A stretch of 64,000 nt of DNA from Streptomyces rimosus (GCF_008704655.1 NZ_CP023688.1:7880501-7944500), one strand, 5' to 3'. Positions 1 through 8,728 are shown, numbered from the stretch's first letter. The notes: generated from the letters alone by a model not told the origin. Numbers and translations: made by a program.

Positions 1-465
1 CTGGAAAGCCTGGAGCGCGTCGCGCACGACACGGAAGCGGTCGTCGCCGCGCTCGGCGACCTCGCGGCGCAGCGCCCGGCCGCCGTGCGGCCCGACGCGT
101 ACGACACGGACGGCACGGCGGAGACGGACGCCTGGGACCGGGAGTTCCGGGCCGGTTGCGCGCGGCTGCTGACCTGTCTGGCGCTGTGCGTCCGCGGCTG
201 CCGGGGCGGCAGCCCGCACCCCGTCCTGCCCGCCACCCGCCGCGTGTGGCGGGAACTCACCGAACGCTGCGGCGACCGGCGCGGCAGCCTGGACGCGCGG
301 CTGGCCGAGTGGCGCCTGCTGATGCTCCTCGACCGGTCGCTCCAGCACGTGGCGGGCGGACGCCACCGTACGGCGCAGGCTGCCCGGAACCGTACCGCCA
401 CCACCGAACTCACCGCCGTCGCCGGGGAAGAAGCCCATGCCCAAGCCGCCGCCGAGCACCGCTGA
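1..465 (+). CDS. Hypothetical protein, 5' end cut off by the window
   Basis: The frame is open from the first base to a TGA at 463-465, giving at least 154 residues; the real start lies outside the window. The visible part is alpha-helical in composition, rich in Arg, Ala and Leu, with no signal peptide, membrane segment or motif that I recognise. It has good actinobacterial codon bias with G or C at third positions. The following phosphatase gene starts inside its last 29 bases, so the two are probably co-transcribed and translationally coupled, which hints at a regulatory partner role, but no function can be assigned. Confidence 0.6.
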   Translation: MESLERVAHDTEAVVAALGDLAAQRPAAVRPDAYDTDGTAETDAWDREFRAGCARLLTCLALCVRGCRGGSPHPVLPATRRVWRELTERCGDRRGSLDARLAEWRLLMLLDRSLQHVAGGRHRTAQAARNRTATTELTAVAGEEAHAQAAAEHR

Positions 466-1477
466 ACGTCCCACCGGGAAGGGGCGCCGCCGGACCGGAC
501 GACCCACGGCCGGACGCCTCCGGATCGTGCGGTGTGCGCGCCTGCTGTCGCGCGCGCTCTTCGTCCTCGCCTTCGCCCTGTTCGTCCTGGCCATCGCGGC
601 CGTGTCGATCGGCTCGCCGAACCGGGGCGCGGCCGGGCCGGCGTCCCGAGCGGCGGTGTGCACGGCACTGGCCGCCGCGCCGGTGGCCGCCGTCGGCGAG
701 GCGATACGGCAGCGGCGGCGGCGCGCTCTGAGCCGGGCGGACAGCTCGGCCGCGACCGCGCAGCGGGTCCTGCTGCGCCCGCTCCCCGGCCGGATCGGGG
801 ACCTGCGCCTGCGCGGCACCTACCTCCCGGCCCGCACCGCGCCCCGCAGCGGCGGCGATCTCTACGACGCGGTACGCGGCCCGTACGGCGTCCGACTGCT
901 CATCGGCGACGTACGCGCCAAGGGGATGCTCGCGGTGGAGGCGTCGGCCGTACTCCTGCGCGGGTTCCGCGAAGCGGCGTACCAGGAGGAGACATTGACC
1001 GGGGTGGCCCGGCGGCTGGAGGGGGAGGCGCGGCGGCATATCGCGCGGCTGCCGGGCGCGGAGACGCCGGAACGGTTCGCCACCGCCCTGCTGGTGGAAA
1101 TCCCGTCCGGGCCGGTGGCCCGGGTGGTCCACTGCGGGCACCCGGAGCCCCTGCTGATCCGGGACGGGCTGGTACGGGTGTGCCCGCCGGAGCGGCCCGG
1201 CGCCCCCATCGGCATGGCCGACCTGGTGGGGACCGGGCACACGGTCCATACGCTGCCGTTCCGCGTGGGGGACCGGCTGGTGCTGTACACCGACGGGTTC
1301 ACCGAGGCGCGCGACGCGGCGGGGCGCTTCCAGCCCTTCGCCGAGCGGGTCGCGGAACGGGCCGCCGCCCCACTGGACGACCTGGTGGACGGGCTCCGCG
1401 CGGACCTGGTCCGGCACACGGGCGGGGAGCCGCGGGACGACGCGGCGCTGCTCGCCGTCGAGCGCGAGCCCCGGTGA
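437..1477 (+). CDS. Membrane-anchored SpoIIE-type (PP2C) serine phosphatase
   Basis: A 346-residue protein with a basic cytoplasmic N-terminus, two hydrophobic segments (about residues 34-60 and 70-92) and a SpoIIE/RsbU phosphatase domain. Metal-binding motifs of the family are visible: SGGDLYD at 138-144, IGDVRAKG at 156-163, LYTDGFTEARD near 280 and DDAALL near the C-terminus. Enzymes of this family dephosphorylate anti-sigma-factor antagonists (STAS proteins) in partner-switching pathways. There is no PAS or GAF sensor, so the membrane segments are the only candidate input. ATG at 437 is preceded by GGGGAAG. It overlaps the upstream gene by 29 bases. RsbW-type ATPases and a STAS protein occur elsewhere in the window, but a direct link is only inference. 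Confidence 0.85.
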   Translation: MPKPPPSTAERPTGKGRRRTGRPTAGRLRIVRCARLLSRALFVLAFALFVLAIAAVSIGSPNRGAAGPASRAAVCTALAAAPVAAVGEAIRQRRRRALSRADSSAATAQRVLLRPLPGRIGDLRLRGTYLPARTAPRSGGDLYDAVRGPYGVRLLIGDVRAKGMLAVEASAVLLRGFREAAYQEETLTGVARRLEGEARRHIARLPGAETPERFATALLVEIPSGPVARVVHCGHPEPLLIRDGLVRVCPPERPGAPIGMADLVGTGHTVHTLPFRVGDRLVLYTDGFTEARDAAGRFQPFAERVAERAAAPLDDLVDGLRADLVRHTGGEPRDDAALLAVEREPR

Positions 1478-1503
1478 GCCGCGCCGTCCCCGCCGGGCCG
1501 GCC

Positions 1504-2022
1504 CTAGTCGCCGGTCGCGCCGTCGATCCGCTCGCGCAGCAGGTCCGCGTGGCCGTTGTGCCGCGCGTACTCCTCGATCATGTGGACGTACACCCACCGG
1601 AGGCTGATCGTCCGGCCGTCCTTCGTGGTGAAGGTGTCGTCCAGGCCGCGGTGGGCCACCGCCTGGTCGGCGGCGTCGATCTCGGCGCGCAGCGTGGCGA
1701 TCGCGTCCTCGGCGGTGGCGGTGTCCAGCACCTCGAAGTCCGCGTCCGGCTGCTCCTCGGTGTAGTACAAGGGCCCGATCTTCTGGCCCGCGACCCGGAA
1801 GCGGAACCAGCTGCGCTCCACCTCGGCCATGTGCCGGACGAGGCCGAGCAGCGTGAGGTTGGACGGTTCGGCGCTCGGCCGGACGAGCTGTTCGGGCGTG
1901 AGGCCGGCGCACTTGCTCAGCAGGGTGTCGCGGTGCCGGTCCAGCCAGCCCTGGAGCATCGTGCGTTCGTCCGCCACGTACGGCTCGGTGCGGCGGTCAA
2001 CTTCTGGTGCGGTCCATGTCAT
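1504..2022 (-). CDS. DinB-superfamily protein (DUF664, mini-circle type)
   Basis: A 172-residue protein of the DinB/YfiT four-helix superfamily, in the branch often called mini-circle protein or DUF664 in Streptomyces. The three metal-ligand histidines expected for the fold can be seen: one in VRHMAEVE and two in the HMIEEYARHNGH stretch near the C-terminus. Members bind a divalent metal and some are thiol (mycothiol or bacillithiol) transferases; the substrate here is unknown. I chose ATG at 2022 (MTWTAPEV) because upstream codons to 2103 lack family similarity. It lies downstream of, and on the same strand as, the large WD40 gene, 120 bases away. Confidence 0.8.
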   Translation of the reverse strand: MTWTAPEVDRRTEPYVADERTMLQGWLDRHRDTLLSKCAGLTPEQLVRPSAEPSNLTLLGLVRHMAEVERSWFRFRVAGQKIGPLYYTEEQPDADFEVLDTATAEDAIATLRAEIDAADQAVAHRGLDDTFTTKDGRTISLRWVYVHMIEEYARHNGHADLLRERIDGATGD

Positions 2023-2110
2023 GCCGCAGAGTGTCACCCGGCAGGTGCGGGGGACGCCACAAGATTTACTCTTCGCGCGGCCCGGCTGCCGTGGCGTCGA
2101 CAACCTGGGT

Positions 2111-2128
2111 ACCGGGCCTTGGCCGGGT
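2111..2128 (-). terminator. Weak hairpin after the nSTAND-WD40 gene
   Basis: An 18-base near-palindrome with one internal G-G mismatch and a tiny TT centre lies 15 bases beyond the stop codon of the WD40 gene. It could end that transcript, but there is no T-tract and the loop is too small for a confident call. Confidence 0.25.
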
Positions 2129-2142
2129 GTGCACGCGGGCTC

Positions 2143-5100
2143 TCAGCGGTCACAGATCGGCTCGTACGGCACATCGGGCAGCAGCTCGCGCCAGCGTGCG
2201 GGACCGGTCCTGCCCACCAGCGGGCAGATGCGCCCGGCCACCCGGCCCGCGTCCAGATCCCACAGGCGCACCGAGCCGTCCGCGCCGGTGGTCGCCAGCG
2301 TCCCGCCGTCCGCCGCGTAGGCCACCGACCACACCACGTCGGTGTGCCCGGTCAGTGTGGCGGTCTGTGTACGGGCGGCGGTGTCCCAGATCCGTACGGT
2401 GCTGTCGAAGCCGACCGTGGCCAGCTGCCGCCCGCGCGGCGCGAACGCGATGCCCCGCACCGAACCCGTGTGGCCGCGCAGCACTCCGGTACCCCGCCGG
2501 CTGCGCACGTCCCACAGGCGCACCGTCCGGTCGTTGCCCGCCGAGGCGAGCGTGCGCCCGTCCGCGCTGAACGCCACCGCCCACACCGCGCCCGAATGCC
2601 CGCGCAGCACCCCGGCCCGACGGTGCGTGGCGACGTCCCACAGCCGTACCGTACGGTCGTCGCTCGCGCTGGCCAGCAACCGCCCGTCCGGGCTGAACGC
2701 CACGGCGTTGACGAAGTCGTCATGGCCGGTCAGAACGGCGGAGCTGCCCCGTGCGGTGTCCCACAGCCGTACCGTGCCGTCCTCGCTCGCCCCCGCCAGC
2801 AGCCGCCCGCCCGGGGCGAAGGCGACCCCGAACACCGAACCGCCCGCGCCTGTCAGCAGCCGTTCACGGGCACCGCTCGCCGCGTCCCACAGCCGTACGC
2901 TCCCGTCGGCGCCCGCGGTGGCGAACGTCCGCCCGTCCGGGCCGTAGGCGAGGTCCCGGACCGGCCCGTGGTGGGCACGCAGCGGCGGCCCCAGTTGCGT
3001 ACGGGTGCGGACGTCCCAGCGCTGGACCGTGCCGTCGACGCCCGCGGCGGCCAGCCGCCGCCCGCCGGGGGCGAAGGCGACGGCGGAGCGGCCGGACACC
3101 GGCCGGGCGGTCAGCGCGGCGCCGGCCGGGTTCCACAGGGCGATCGTCCGGTCGAAGCTGCCGGTGGCCAGCGTGTGGCCGTCCGGGGAGAAGGCGACGG
3201 CGAGGACGTAGTCGCTGTGGCCGGTGAAGGCGGCGACGGTACGGAGGGTGGCGACCTCCCACAGGCGCGCGGAGCCGTCGCCGGACGCGGACGCGAGGGT
3301 GTCGCCGTCGGGGCAGAACGCCAGCGCGTTGATGTCGTCGTTGTGGCCGGTGAGCCGGGCGCGGACGGTCATCCGGCGGGTGTCGTACAGCGTGACCGTG
3401 CGGTCCGTGCCGCCGACGGCCAGCGTGGCGCTGTCCGGGCTGAAGGCCACGGCCACGACGCCGTCGCCGTGCCCCGAGCGGTCGGCGAGGACGCTGGGGG
3501 CGGCGGGGCGGGCGGTGGCGGACAGGGCACTTCCGGGGGCGGACGCGGTCAGCGACGGCGGCAGCCGCCAGACCCGGACCCGGCCGTTGGCGTCCCCGCG
3601 GGCGAGCAGCCGGCCGTCCGGGCTGAACGCCACCTTGCCGGTCCCGGCACCCCCGAGGCCCGGCAGCCGCGCCATCGGCCGCATCCGGGGCGCGTCCCAC
3701 AGGGTCACGCCGCCGCCGGGTCCGGTGGCGGCGAGCACGTCGCCACCGGCCGCACCGCCCCGGCCCGCGGGCGCGAAGGCCACCTCGCCGCCGTCACCGC
3801 CGCCGGGCACGGTGACGGCGGGCGTACGGCGGGCGGCGTCCCGGACCCGTACGGAGCCGTCCGCCGCGCCCGCGGCCAGAAGACGGCCGTCCGGGCTGAA
3901 GGCGACGCCGCGGATCCGCGGCGCACCGGACGCGAGCGCGGTGACCGGCGGGCGGCGGCTGCGCCGGTCCCACAGCCGGACCGTGCCGTCCGAACCGCCG
4001 CCCGCCAGGAGCCTGCCGTCGGGGCTGAACGCGACGCCGTTGACCGGCCCGTGATGCCCCGTCAGGCGCCCGGCGAACGGCCGGGCCTGGGTGCTCAACA
4101 GCGCGCTGCGGGAGGCGGGGGAAGGGTGCAGCCGGTACGCCTCGGCGGCGAGCAGCATGGCCGCCTCGGGCTGCCCGGTGGCCACCTGAGCCGAGCGGGC
4201 GGCCAGTTCACCGGCGTACGCGTCACGGCGCCCGGCCTCCGCCGTACGCCACTGCTGCACCGCCAGCACCCCCGCGCACACGGCGAGCACGAGCAGCACG
4301 GCGAGGGTGCCCGCGAGCCTGCGGCGCCGCCGCACCCGGCGGCGGTCGGCACGGGCCGCGGCCGCCTCGCGCTCCTGCGAGGCGTGCAGGAACTCCTCCT
4401 CCAGTGGACTGAGACCGGCGTTCTCCCCCTGCTGCCCGGCCCACTCGCGCGCCACCGCCAGCCGTGTGCCCCGGTACAGCGCCGCGGGGTCCCGCCCCTC
4501 CCGCTTCCACGCCCCGGCCGCCTCCGTGAGCCGCTGGTGGACGACGAGCCCGGCCCGGTCGGCGCGGATCCAGCCGCGCAGCCGCGGCCAGGCCCGCAGC
4601 AGCGCCTCATGGGTGATCTCCACGGTGTCCGCGTCGAGGGTCAGCAGCCGGGCGCGGACGAAGACGTCGATCACGGCGGCGGTCTTCTCCGGGTCCGGCA
4701 GATGCTCCAGCAGGCGCTCGTGCGGCACCCGGCGGCGCGTCTCGCCCGCGATCTCACCGACCTGGACCAGCCGCAGCAGCACCTGCCGCGCCGTGCGCCG
4801 CTCCGCCGGGTCCAGCCCGGCGTGCACCCGCTCCGCGGTGGTGGCGACGGCGCCGTGCAGGCCACCGGTCAGGCGGTACCCGGCGACGGTGAGGGTGCGG
4901 CCGGAGCGCTGCTGCCAGGTGGCGAGCAGGGCGTGCGCCAGCAGCGGCAGCGTGCCGCCGGCCACCGGCTCGTCGTCCCCGTGGATGCCCAGGTCGGACA
5001 GCAGCAGCTCTTCGAGGCCCGGCTCCAGCTCCAGCGCGGCCTCCCGCGCGGGGCGGGTGATCGCCGCGCGGACTTCGCGTACGGACATCGGACGCAGCGC

Positions 5101-5901
5101 GAAGACCCCGGCGGACAGGGCCGGGGCGAGCGCGGGGTGGTCCAGGCACGGGCCGTAGAAGTCGGCGCGGACTCCGATGACCACGGCGCACGGGGCGTCC
5201 CGGGCGGCCGTGCACAGCGCCGTGACGAAGGCGCGCCGCTCGCGGGAGTCCTCGCAGGCGGTGAAGACCTCCTCGAACTGGTCGACGACGAGGACCAGGC
5301 GCGGACCGGGGCCGAGCGCGGCGCGGACGGCGGCGGCGCAGCGCTCGGGGGCCTCGGCCAGTTCTTCGGCGGAGGCGGCGCAAGGGGTGCCCGGTCCGGC
5401 CAGCGCCGCGGCCAGTTCGGTGAGCGGGTGCGCGCCGGGCGTCAGGACGCGGACCGGCCAGTGCCGGGAGCCGGGCAGCGCCCCGGCGCGCAGGGCGGGC
5501 AGCAGTCCGGCCCGCAGCAGCGAGGACTTCCCGGCGCCGGACGGGGCCGCGAGGACCAGCGGGCCCGCGCTGTCCATGCGTTCGGCGAGACGGCCGACCA
5601 GGGCGGCGGTGGCCCGCTCCCGGCCGAAGAACCAGGGCGCGTCCGCCGCGGTGTAGGCGGCCAGCCCCGGATACGGGCAGCGGTCGCCGGGGGTACGGGC
5701 GGCCAGCAGGTGGCTGAGCGCGCCCTCGGCGGCCAGGGCCGCGTCGCAGCGGCGGGCCACGTCGGCGGTCGGCGGCTTCTCCCCGTTCTCGATCTTGCTG
5801 AGATAGCCCTTGCTGTAGTGCACCAGCTGGGCGAGGGACCGCAGGGAGACCTCCCGCTCCCGCCGCAGCCGCCGCAGCGCGTCCCCGAACTCCTCCGGCA
5901 T
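2143..5901 (-). CDS. XRE helix-turn-helix - nSTAND NTPase - transmembrane - 14x WD40 protein
   Basis: A 1252-residue multidomain protein. Residues about 3-60 form an XRE-type helix-turn-helix (MPEEFGDALRRLRRERE start, then SKGYLSKIENGEKPP). An nSTAND NTPase domain follows, with Walker A (APSGAGKSSLLRAG, about 116-130) and Walker B (LVLVVDQFEEVF, about 200-210). A single hydrophobic span lies at about 527-548, flanked on its N-side by an arginine-rich stretch (positive-inside). From about 609 to the end I count 14 WD40 repeats, most with GH dipeptide, VAFSPDG and RLWD signatures: enough for two seven-bladed propellers. ATG at 5901 is chosen because it starts the HTH. The layout predicts a membrane-bound STAND switch with outward-facing propellers; the ligand is unknown. 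Confidence 0.9.
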   Translation of the reverse strand: MPEEFGDALRRLRREREVSLRSLAQLVHYSKGYLSKIENGEKPPTADVARRCDAALAAEGALSHLLAARTPGDRCPYPGLAAYTAADAPWFFGRERATAALVGRLAERMDSAGPLVLAAPSGAGKSSLLRAGLLPALRAGALPGSRHWPVRVLTPGAHPLTELAAALAGPGTPCAASAEELAEAPERCAAAVRAALGPGPRLVLVVDQFEEVFTACEDSRERRAFVTALCTAARDAPCAVVIGVRADFYGPCLDHPALAPALSAGVFALRPMSVREVRAAITRPAREAALELEPGLEELLLSDLGIHGDDEPVAGGTLPLLAHALLATWQQRSGRTLTVAGYRLTGGLHGAVATTAERVHAGLDPAERRTARQVLLRLVQVGEIAGETRRRVPHERLLEHLPDPEKTAAVIDVFVRARLLTLDADTVEITHEALLRAWPRLRGWIRADRAGLVVHQRLTEAAGAWKREGRDPAALYRGTRLAVAREWAGQQGENAGLSPLEEEFLHASQEREAAAARADRRRVRRRRRLAGTLAVLLVLAVCAGVLAVQQWRTAEAGRRDAYAGELAARSAQVATGQPEAAMLLAAEAYRLHPSPASRSALLSTQARPFAGRLTGHHGPVNGVAFSPDGRLLAGGGSDGTVRLWDRRSRRPPVTALASGAPRIRGVAFSPDGRLLAAGAADGSVRVRDAARRTPAVTVPGGGDGGEVAFAPAGRGGAAGGDVLAATGPGGGVTLWDAPRMRPMARLPGLGGAGTGKVAFSPDGRLLARGDANGRVRVWRLPPSLTASAPGSALSATARPAAPSVLADRSGHGDGVVAVAFSPDSATLAVGGTDRTVTLYDTRRMTVRARLTGHNDDINALAFCPDGDTLASASGDGSARLWEVATLRTVAAFTGHSDYVLAVAFSPDGHTLATGSFDRTIALWNPAGAALTARPVSGRSAVAFAPGGRRLAAAGVDGTVQRWDVRTRTQLGPPLRAHHGPVRDLAYGPDGRTFATAGADGSVRLWDAASGARERLLTGAGGSVFGVAFAPGGRLLAGASEDGTVRLWDTARGSSAVLTGHDDFVNAVAFSPDGRLLASASDDRTVRLWDVATHRRAGVLRGHSGAVWAVAFSADGRTLASAGNDRTVRLWDVRSRRGTGVLRGHTGSVRGIAFAPRGRQLATVGFDSTVRIWDTAARTQTATLTGHTDVVWSVAYAADGGTLATTGADGSVRLWDLDAGRVAGRICPLVGRTGPARWRELLPDVPYEPICDR

Positions 5902-6109
5902 CAGCCCCCCATGCCTCGTGCGGCGGGCCGGGCTTCCCGGCCGCCCGCACCGCGCCGGAAGGCTACGCACGGCGGTTCCGGCTCAGTCGTGGATCGGCGG
6001 AGAAGTACCGAAAGGGATGAAACGGGATGCCCGGCGCGTGGGCGCACGGCGCGCGCGATGGGGAACGCTCCCCATGTGAGGCCCGCCCGATCCGGTCCCC
6101 CGGAGGGTG

Positions 6110-6139
6110 TTGACCTGCGATCTCGGCCCGGATAACTTC
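6110..6139 (+). promoter_or_regulatory. Candidate promoter of the DUF6986 gene
   Basis: A TTGACC -35 at 6110-6115 and a TAACTT -10 at 6134-6139 are separated by 18 bases, which fits housekeeping sigma-70 promoters. The predicted start is near 6146. Two palindromes overlap and follow the -10 region, as expected for a repressed promoter. Confidence 0.55.
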
Positions 6140-6151
6140 GCTATACGGATT
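6137..6151. promoter_or_regulatory. Operator candidate 1 (imperfect palindrome)
   Basis: CTTCG, five bases, CGGAT. It is an imperfect version of the site centred 21 bases downstream and overlaps the end of the predicted -10 element. Confidence 0.45.
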
Positions 6152-6157
6152 GTTGAT

Positions 6158-6172
6158 TCCGTAACGCGGAAA
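6158..6172. promoter_or_regulatory. Operator candidate 2 (perfect palindrome)
   Basis: TTCCG-TAACG-CGGAA, a perfect 5-5-5 inverted repeat, lies 38 bases upstream of the DUF6986 start codon. Its centre (6165) is 21 bases, or two helical turns, from that of candidate 1 (6144). The TTCC/GGAA arms resemble sites of IclR-family repressors, but the regulator cannot be named from sequence. Confidence 0.55.
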
Positions 6173-6209
6173 CTCTGCGGGCCGGTACGAACAACTGGGA
6201 GGGTGTCGG

Positions 6210-7493
6210 ATGGGGCAGCACGAGACGGTGGCGACGAGCCTCGCGCCCACCGTACGCGAGGAGATATCAACCGCTCTCGCGGACGTGGACGCGGACCTCG
6301 CGCGGCGCTACCCGGGCGACCCCGGCACCCGGCAGCCGGTCCACACCGTCTACGTCCCCGGCGACGCCGTCACCGCCGGCACCATCCGTGAATGGGGCGA
6401 CGCCGCCCTCGCCGCGCTCGACGAGCACGCACCGGACGCCGAGGCGTTCGCCGGCGTCCTCGGCCTTCCGGACGAGCTGGCGGAGCCGGTGTACGAGCGG
6501 GTCCGGGCCAAGCTGGAGCGCGAGCCCGTCGAGGACCTGCGCATCGACTTCGAGGACGGCTACGGGCCGCGCCCGGACGCGGAGGAGGACGAAGCCGCCG
6601 CCCGCGCCGCCGCCCTGGTCGCGGCCGCCTACAAGGACGGCACCGCGGCGCCGTACATGGGCATCCGCATGAAGTGCATGGAGGCCGCCGTCCGCGACCG
6701 CGGCATCCGCACCCTCGACATCTTCCTCACCGGCCTGATGGCGGCCGGCGGCCTCCCCGGCGGCCTGGTGCTGACCCTGCCCAAGGTCGGCTACGCCGAG
6801 CAGGTCACCGCCATGGCGCGGCTGCTGGAGGCGTTCGAGAAGACCCACGGCCTGCCCGCCGGGCGGATCGGCTTCGAGATCCAGATCGAGACCACCCAGT
6901 CGATCCTGGGCGCAGACGGCCGCGCCACCGTCGCCCGCATGATCGAGGCCGCCGGGGGCCGCGCCACCTCCCTGCACTACGGCACCTTCGATTACAGCGC
7001 CTCCTGCGGCGTCAGCGCCGCCCACCAGGCCCCCGACCACCCGGTGGCCGACCACGCCAAGGCCGTCATGCAGGTCGCCGCGGCCGGCACCGGGGTGCGC
7101 CTGTCCGACGGCTCGACCAACGTCCTGCCGGTCGGCGCGACCACCCGGGTGCACGACGCCTGGCGGCTGCACCACGGCCTGGTGACCCGCTCGTTGGCCC
7201 GCGCGTACTACCAGGGCTGGGACATGCACCCGGCCCACCTGCCCACCCGCTACGCCGCCGTCTACGCCTTCTACCGCGGGGGCCTGGAGCAGGCCGCCGC
7301 CCGGCTCACCGCGTACGTCTCCAAGGCCGGCGGCGACGTGCTGGACGAGCCCGCCACCGCCAAGGCGCTCAGCGGCTACCTGCTGCGCGGCCTGGACTGC
7401 GGCGCGGTGGACCCGGGCGAGGTCGCCCGCCTGACCGGGTTCACCCGCGCCGACCTGGACGCCCTCGCGGGCCGCCCCGCGCCGGCCGCCTGA
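6210..7493 (+). CDS. DUF6986 family protein, HpcH/HpaI aldolase or malate-synthase-like fold
   Basis: A 427-residue protein resembling the aldolase/citrate-lyase TIM-barrel superfamily as found in the actinobacterial DUF6986 family. Visible motifs are RIDFEDGYGP near residue 110 (the acidic metal-binding stretch of the superfamily), MGIRMKCME near 150, and GFEIQIETTQSI near 225 with conserved acidic residues. Relatives in Streptomyces are often near purine/allantoin and glyoxylate genes, so a C2-C3 carbon-carbon lyase or synthase role is plausible, but the reaction is not known. ATG at 6210 follows a GGGAGGG ribosome-binding site. The gene stands alone; its promoter carries two phased palindromes, implying dedicated repression. 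It is convergent with the next gene. Confidence 0.75.
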   Translation: MGQHETVATSLAPTVREEISTALADVDADLARRYPGDPGTRQPVHTVYVPGDAVTAGTIREWGDAALAALDEHAPDAEAFAGVLGLPDELAEPVYERVRAKLEREPVEDLRIDFEDGYGPRPDAEEDEAAARAAALVAAAYKDGTAAPYMGIRMKCMEAAVRDRGIRTLDIFLTGLMAAGGLPGGLVLTLPKVGYAEQVTAMARLLEAFEKTHGLPAGRIGFEIQIETTQSILGADGRATVARMIEAAGGRATSLHYGTFDYSASCGVSAAHQAPDHPVADHAKAVMQVAAAGTGVRLSDGSTNVLPVGATTRVHDAWRLHHGLVTRSLARAYYQGWDMHPAHLPTRYAAVYAFYRGGLEQAAARLTAYVSKAGGDVLDEPATAKALSGYLLRGLDCGAVDPGEVARLTGFTRADLDALAGRPAPAA

Positions 7494-7500
7494 CGCCCCG

Positions 7501-8664
7501 TCACCAGCGGCGTACGAACACGTCGTACGCCGCGTTGGTGTCCCCGGGCACCAGATCGGCCGCCTCCGAACTGAACGCCACCGCCCGGCCCCCGCCGTCC
7601 ACCGCCCCGCTGTCCGCCCGGTCACCCGGGCCCACGTCCCGGCGCTGTCCGCTCCGCGCGTGCACGAGGACCAGCCGGCCGCCCTCCGCGACCAGCACCC
7701 ACCGGCCGTCCCCGCTGACCGCCTTCGCCACCGCGCCGTCGCCCGCCACCCGCCAGGTCCGCCCGGCGCGCAGATCGCGGACGTAGGCGTGCGAGCCGGG
7801 CGCGGTGCCGCCGGGCACGACGTTGGTGGCGGTGGACGTGTAGGCCGCGTACCGGCCGTCGGCGCTGAGCTGCGCGAGCCGCGCCGGGCCGTCGGCCGGG
7901 GAGCCGTCGTGCGTGATGTCCGCCTGCTCGACCTCGCCGGTGTCCCGGTCGCGCACGAACACATCGCCCGTGTCCGGGTCGCTGCCGCCGCGCCGGTGGA
8001 TGCCGTACGCCGCCACCCGGCCGTCCCGGGAGAGCGAGCCACCGGCCGCGAACGGATGGCCCGAAGGCCCGGCGGGGGTGAGGAGTTCGTCGGCGCCGCT
8101 GTCCAGGTCGCGGACGTACAGCAGGACGGGGGCGTTGCCGTGCCGGTTGGTGATCGTGTACGCGAGGTGCCGCCCGTCGGCGCTGAGCCCGGCGACGTCG
8201 CTGATCTCGCTGCCGATCGGCGGGTCCTTCGGACGCACCGGCTCCGTCGTGCCGGTGCGGCGGTCGTGGACGTACGGGAGCGGATAGCGCGTCCCCGTGG
8301 AGAACGCGACGTAGCGGCCGTCCGCGCTGATCGCCAGGGGCCCGCCGCCGTAGCCCTGCGGCTTCGGCACTTGCGCGAGCTGCCCGGTGACGGTGTCCTT
8401 GACCAGCAGCGCGGGAAAGTAGCCGGCGCCCAGGTTCGGTGCGGCCGACCAGAAGACGACGTAGCGCCCGTCGGCGCTGACGGCGGCGGGCCCCGACGCC
8501 CCGTCGGCCTGTGCGCCGTCGGAGGCCGTGCTGACCCGCTGGACCGCGGACGCGGGTCGGGCCGTCGTGGGCCCGGCGGCCCGCGCCTGGCCCGGGGCGC
8601 ACAGCCCCGCCACGACAGCGCCCACCGCACCGGCTCCGGCGAGCGCACGTACCGACCGCGACAT
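7501..8664 (-). CDS. Secreted PD40/TolB-type beta-propeller protein (helR-left paralogue)
   Basis: A 387-residue exported protein: basic start MSRSVRAL, hydrophobic core and a signal-peptidase-I-type end QARA near residue 29. The mature part consists of repeats with the SADGRYVxF signature (for example SADGRYVVFWS, SADGRYVAFST, SADGRHLAYT) typical of PD40/TolB propeller blades, and ends with DLVPGDTNAAYDVFVRRW. ATG at 8676 (MGWGMSRS) is an alternative start. No enzymatic motif is visible. It is a clear paralogue of the gene at 11199-12392 on the other side of helR. Its 5' leader contains a strong terminator-like hairpin and its promoter may use the rifamycin-associated element as -35. Confidence 0.8.
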   Translation of the reverse strand: MSRSVRALAGAGAVGAVVAGLCAPGQARAAGPTTARPASAVQRVSTASDGAQADGASGPAAVSADGRYVVFWSAAPNLGAGYFPALLVKDTVTGQLAQVPKPQGYGGGPLAISADGRYVAFSTGTRYPLPYVHDRRTGTTEPVRPKDPPIGSEISDVAGLSADGRHLAYTITNRHGNAPVLLYVRDLDSGADELLTPAGPSGHPFAAGGSLSRDGRVAAYGIHRRGGSDPDTGDVFVRDRDTGEVEQADITHDGSPADGPARLAQLSADGRYAAYTSTATNVVPGGTAPGSHAYVRDLRAGRTWRVAGDGAVAKAVSGDGRWVLVAEGGRLVLVHARSGQRRDVGPGDRADSGAVDGGGRAVAFSSEAADLVPGDTNAAYDVFVRRW

Positions 8665-8686
8665 GCCCCACCCCATGCCCGCCCCC

Positions 8687-8719
8687 AAAAAGAAAAAGCA
8701 AGGAGTCCCCACTCCTTGC
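8687..8719 (-). terminator. Terminator-like hairpin with U-tract in a 5' leader
   Basis: Read on the minus strand, a perfect 9-bp stem (GCAAGGAGT / ACTCCTTGC, 8719-8698) with a GGGG loop is followed at once by TTTTTCTTTTT (8697-8687). This is a textbook intrinsic terminator, rare in such GC-rich DNA. It lies 23 bases upstream of the start codon of the secreted propeller gene (8664), so it would act as an attenuator or an insulator in that leader. The plus-strand copy lacks a T-tract. Confidence 0.8.
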
Positions 8720-8728
8720 CACTCTCAA

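Noticed and set aside
532..6135. A 1867-codon open frame on the plus strand
   Set aside because: It runs across the phosphatase gene and antisense to the nSTAND-WD40 gene, has low-complexity Arg/Pro/Gly composition and no domain; it is a high-GC shadow frame.
6133..6146. loxP-like string ataacttcg near 6133
   Set aside because: Only nine bases match and there is no second arm or spacer; it belongs to the promoter and palindrome.
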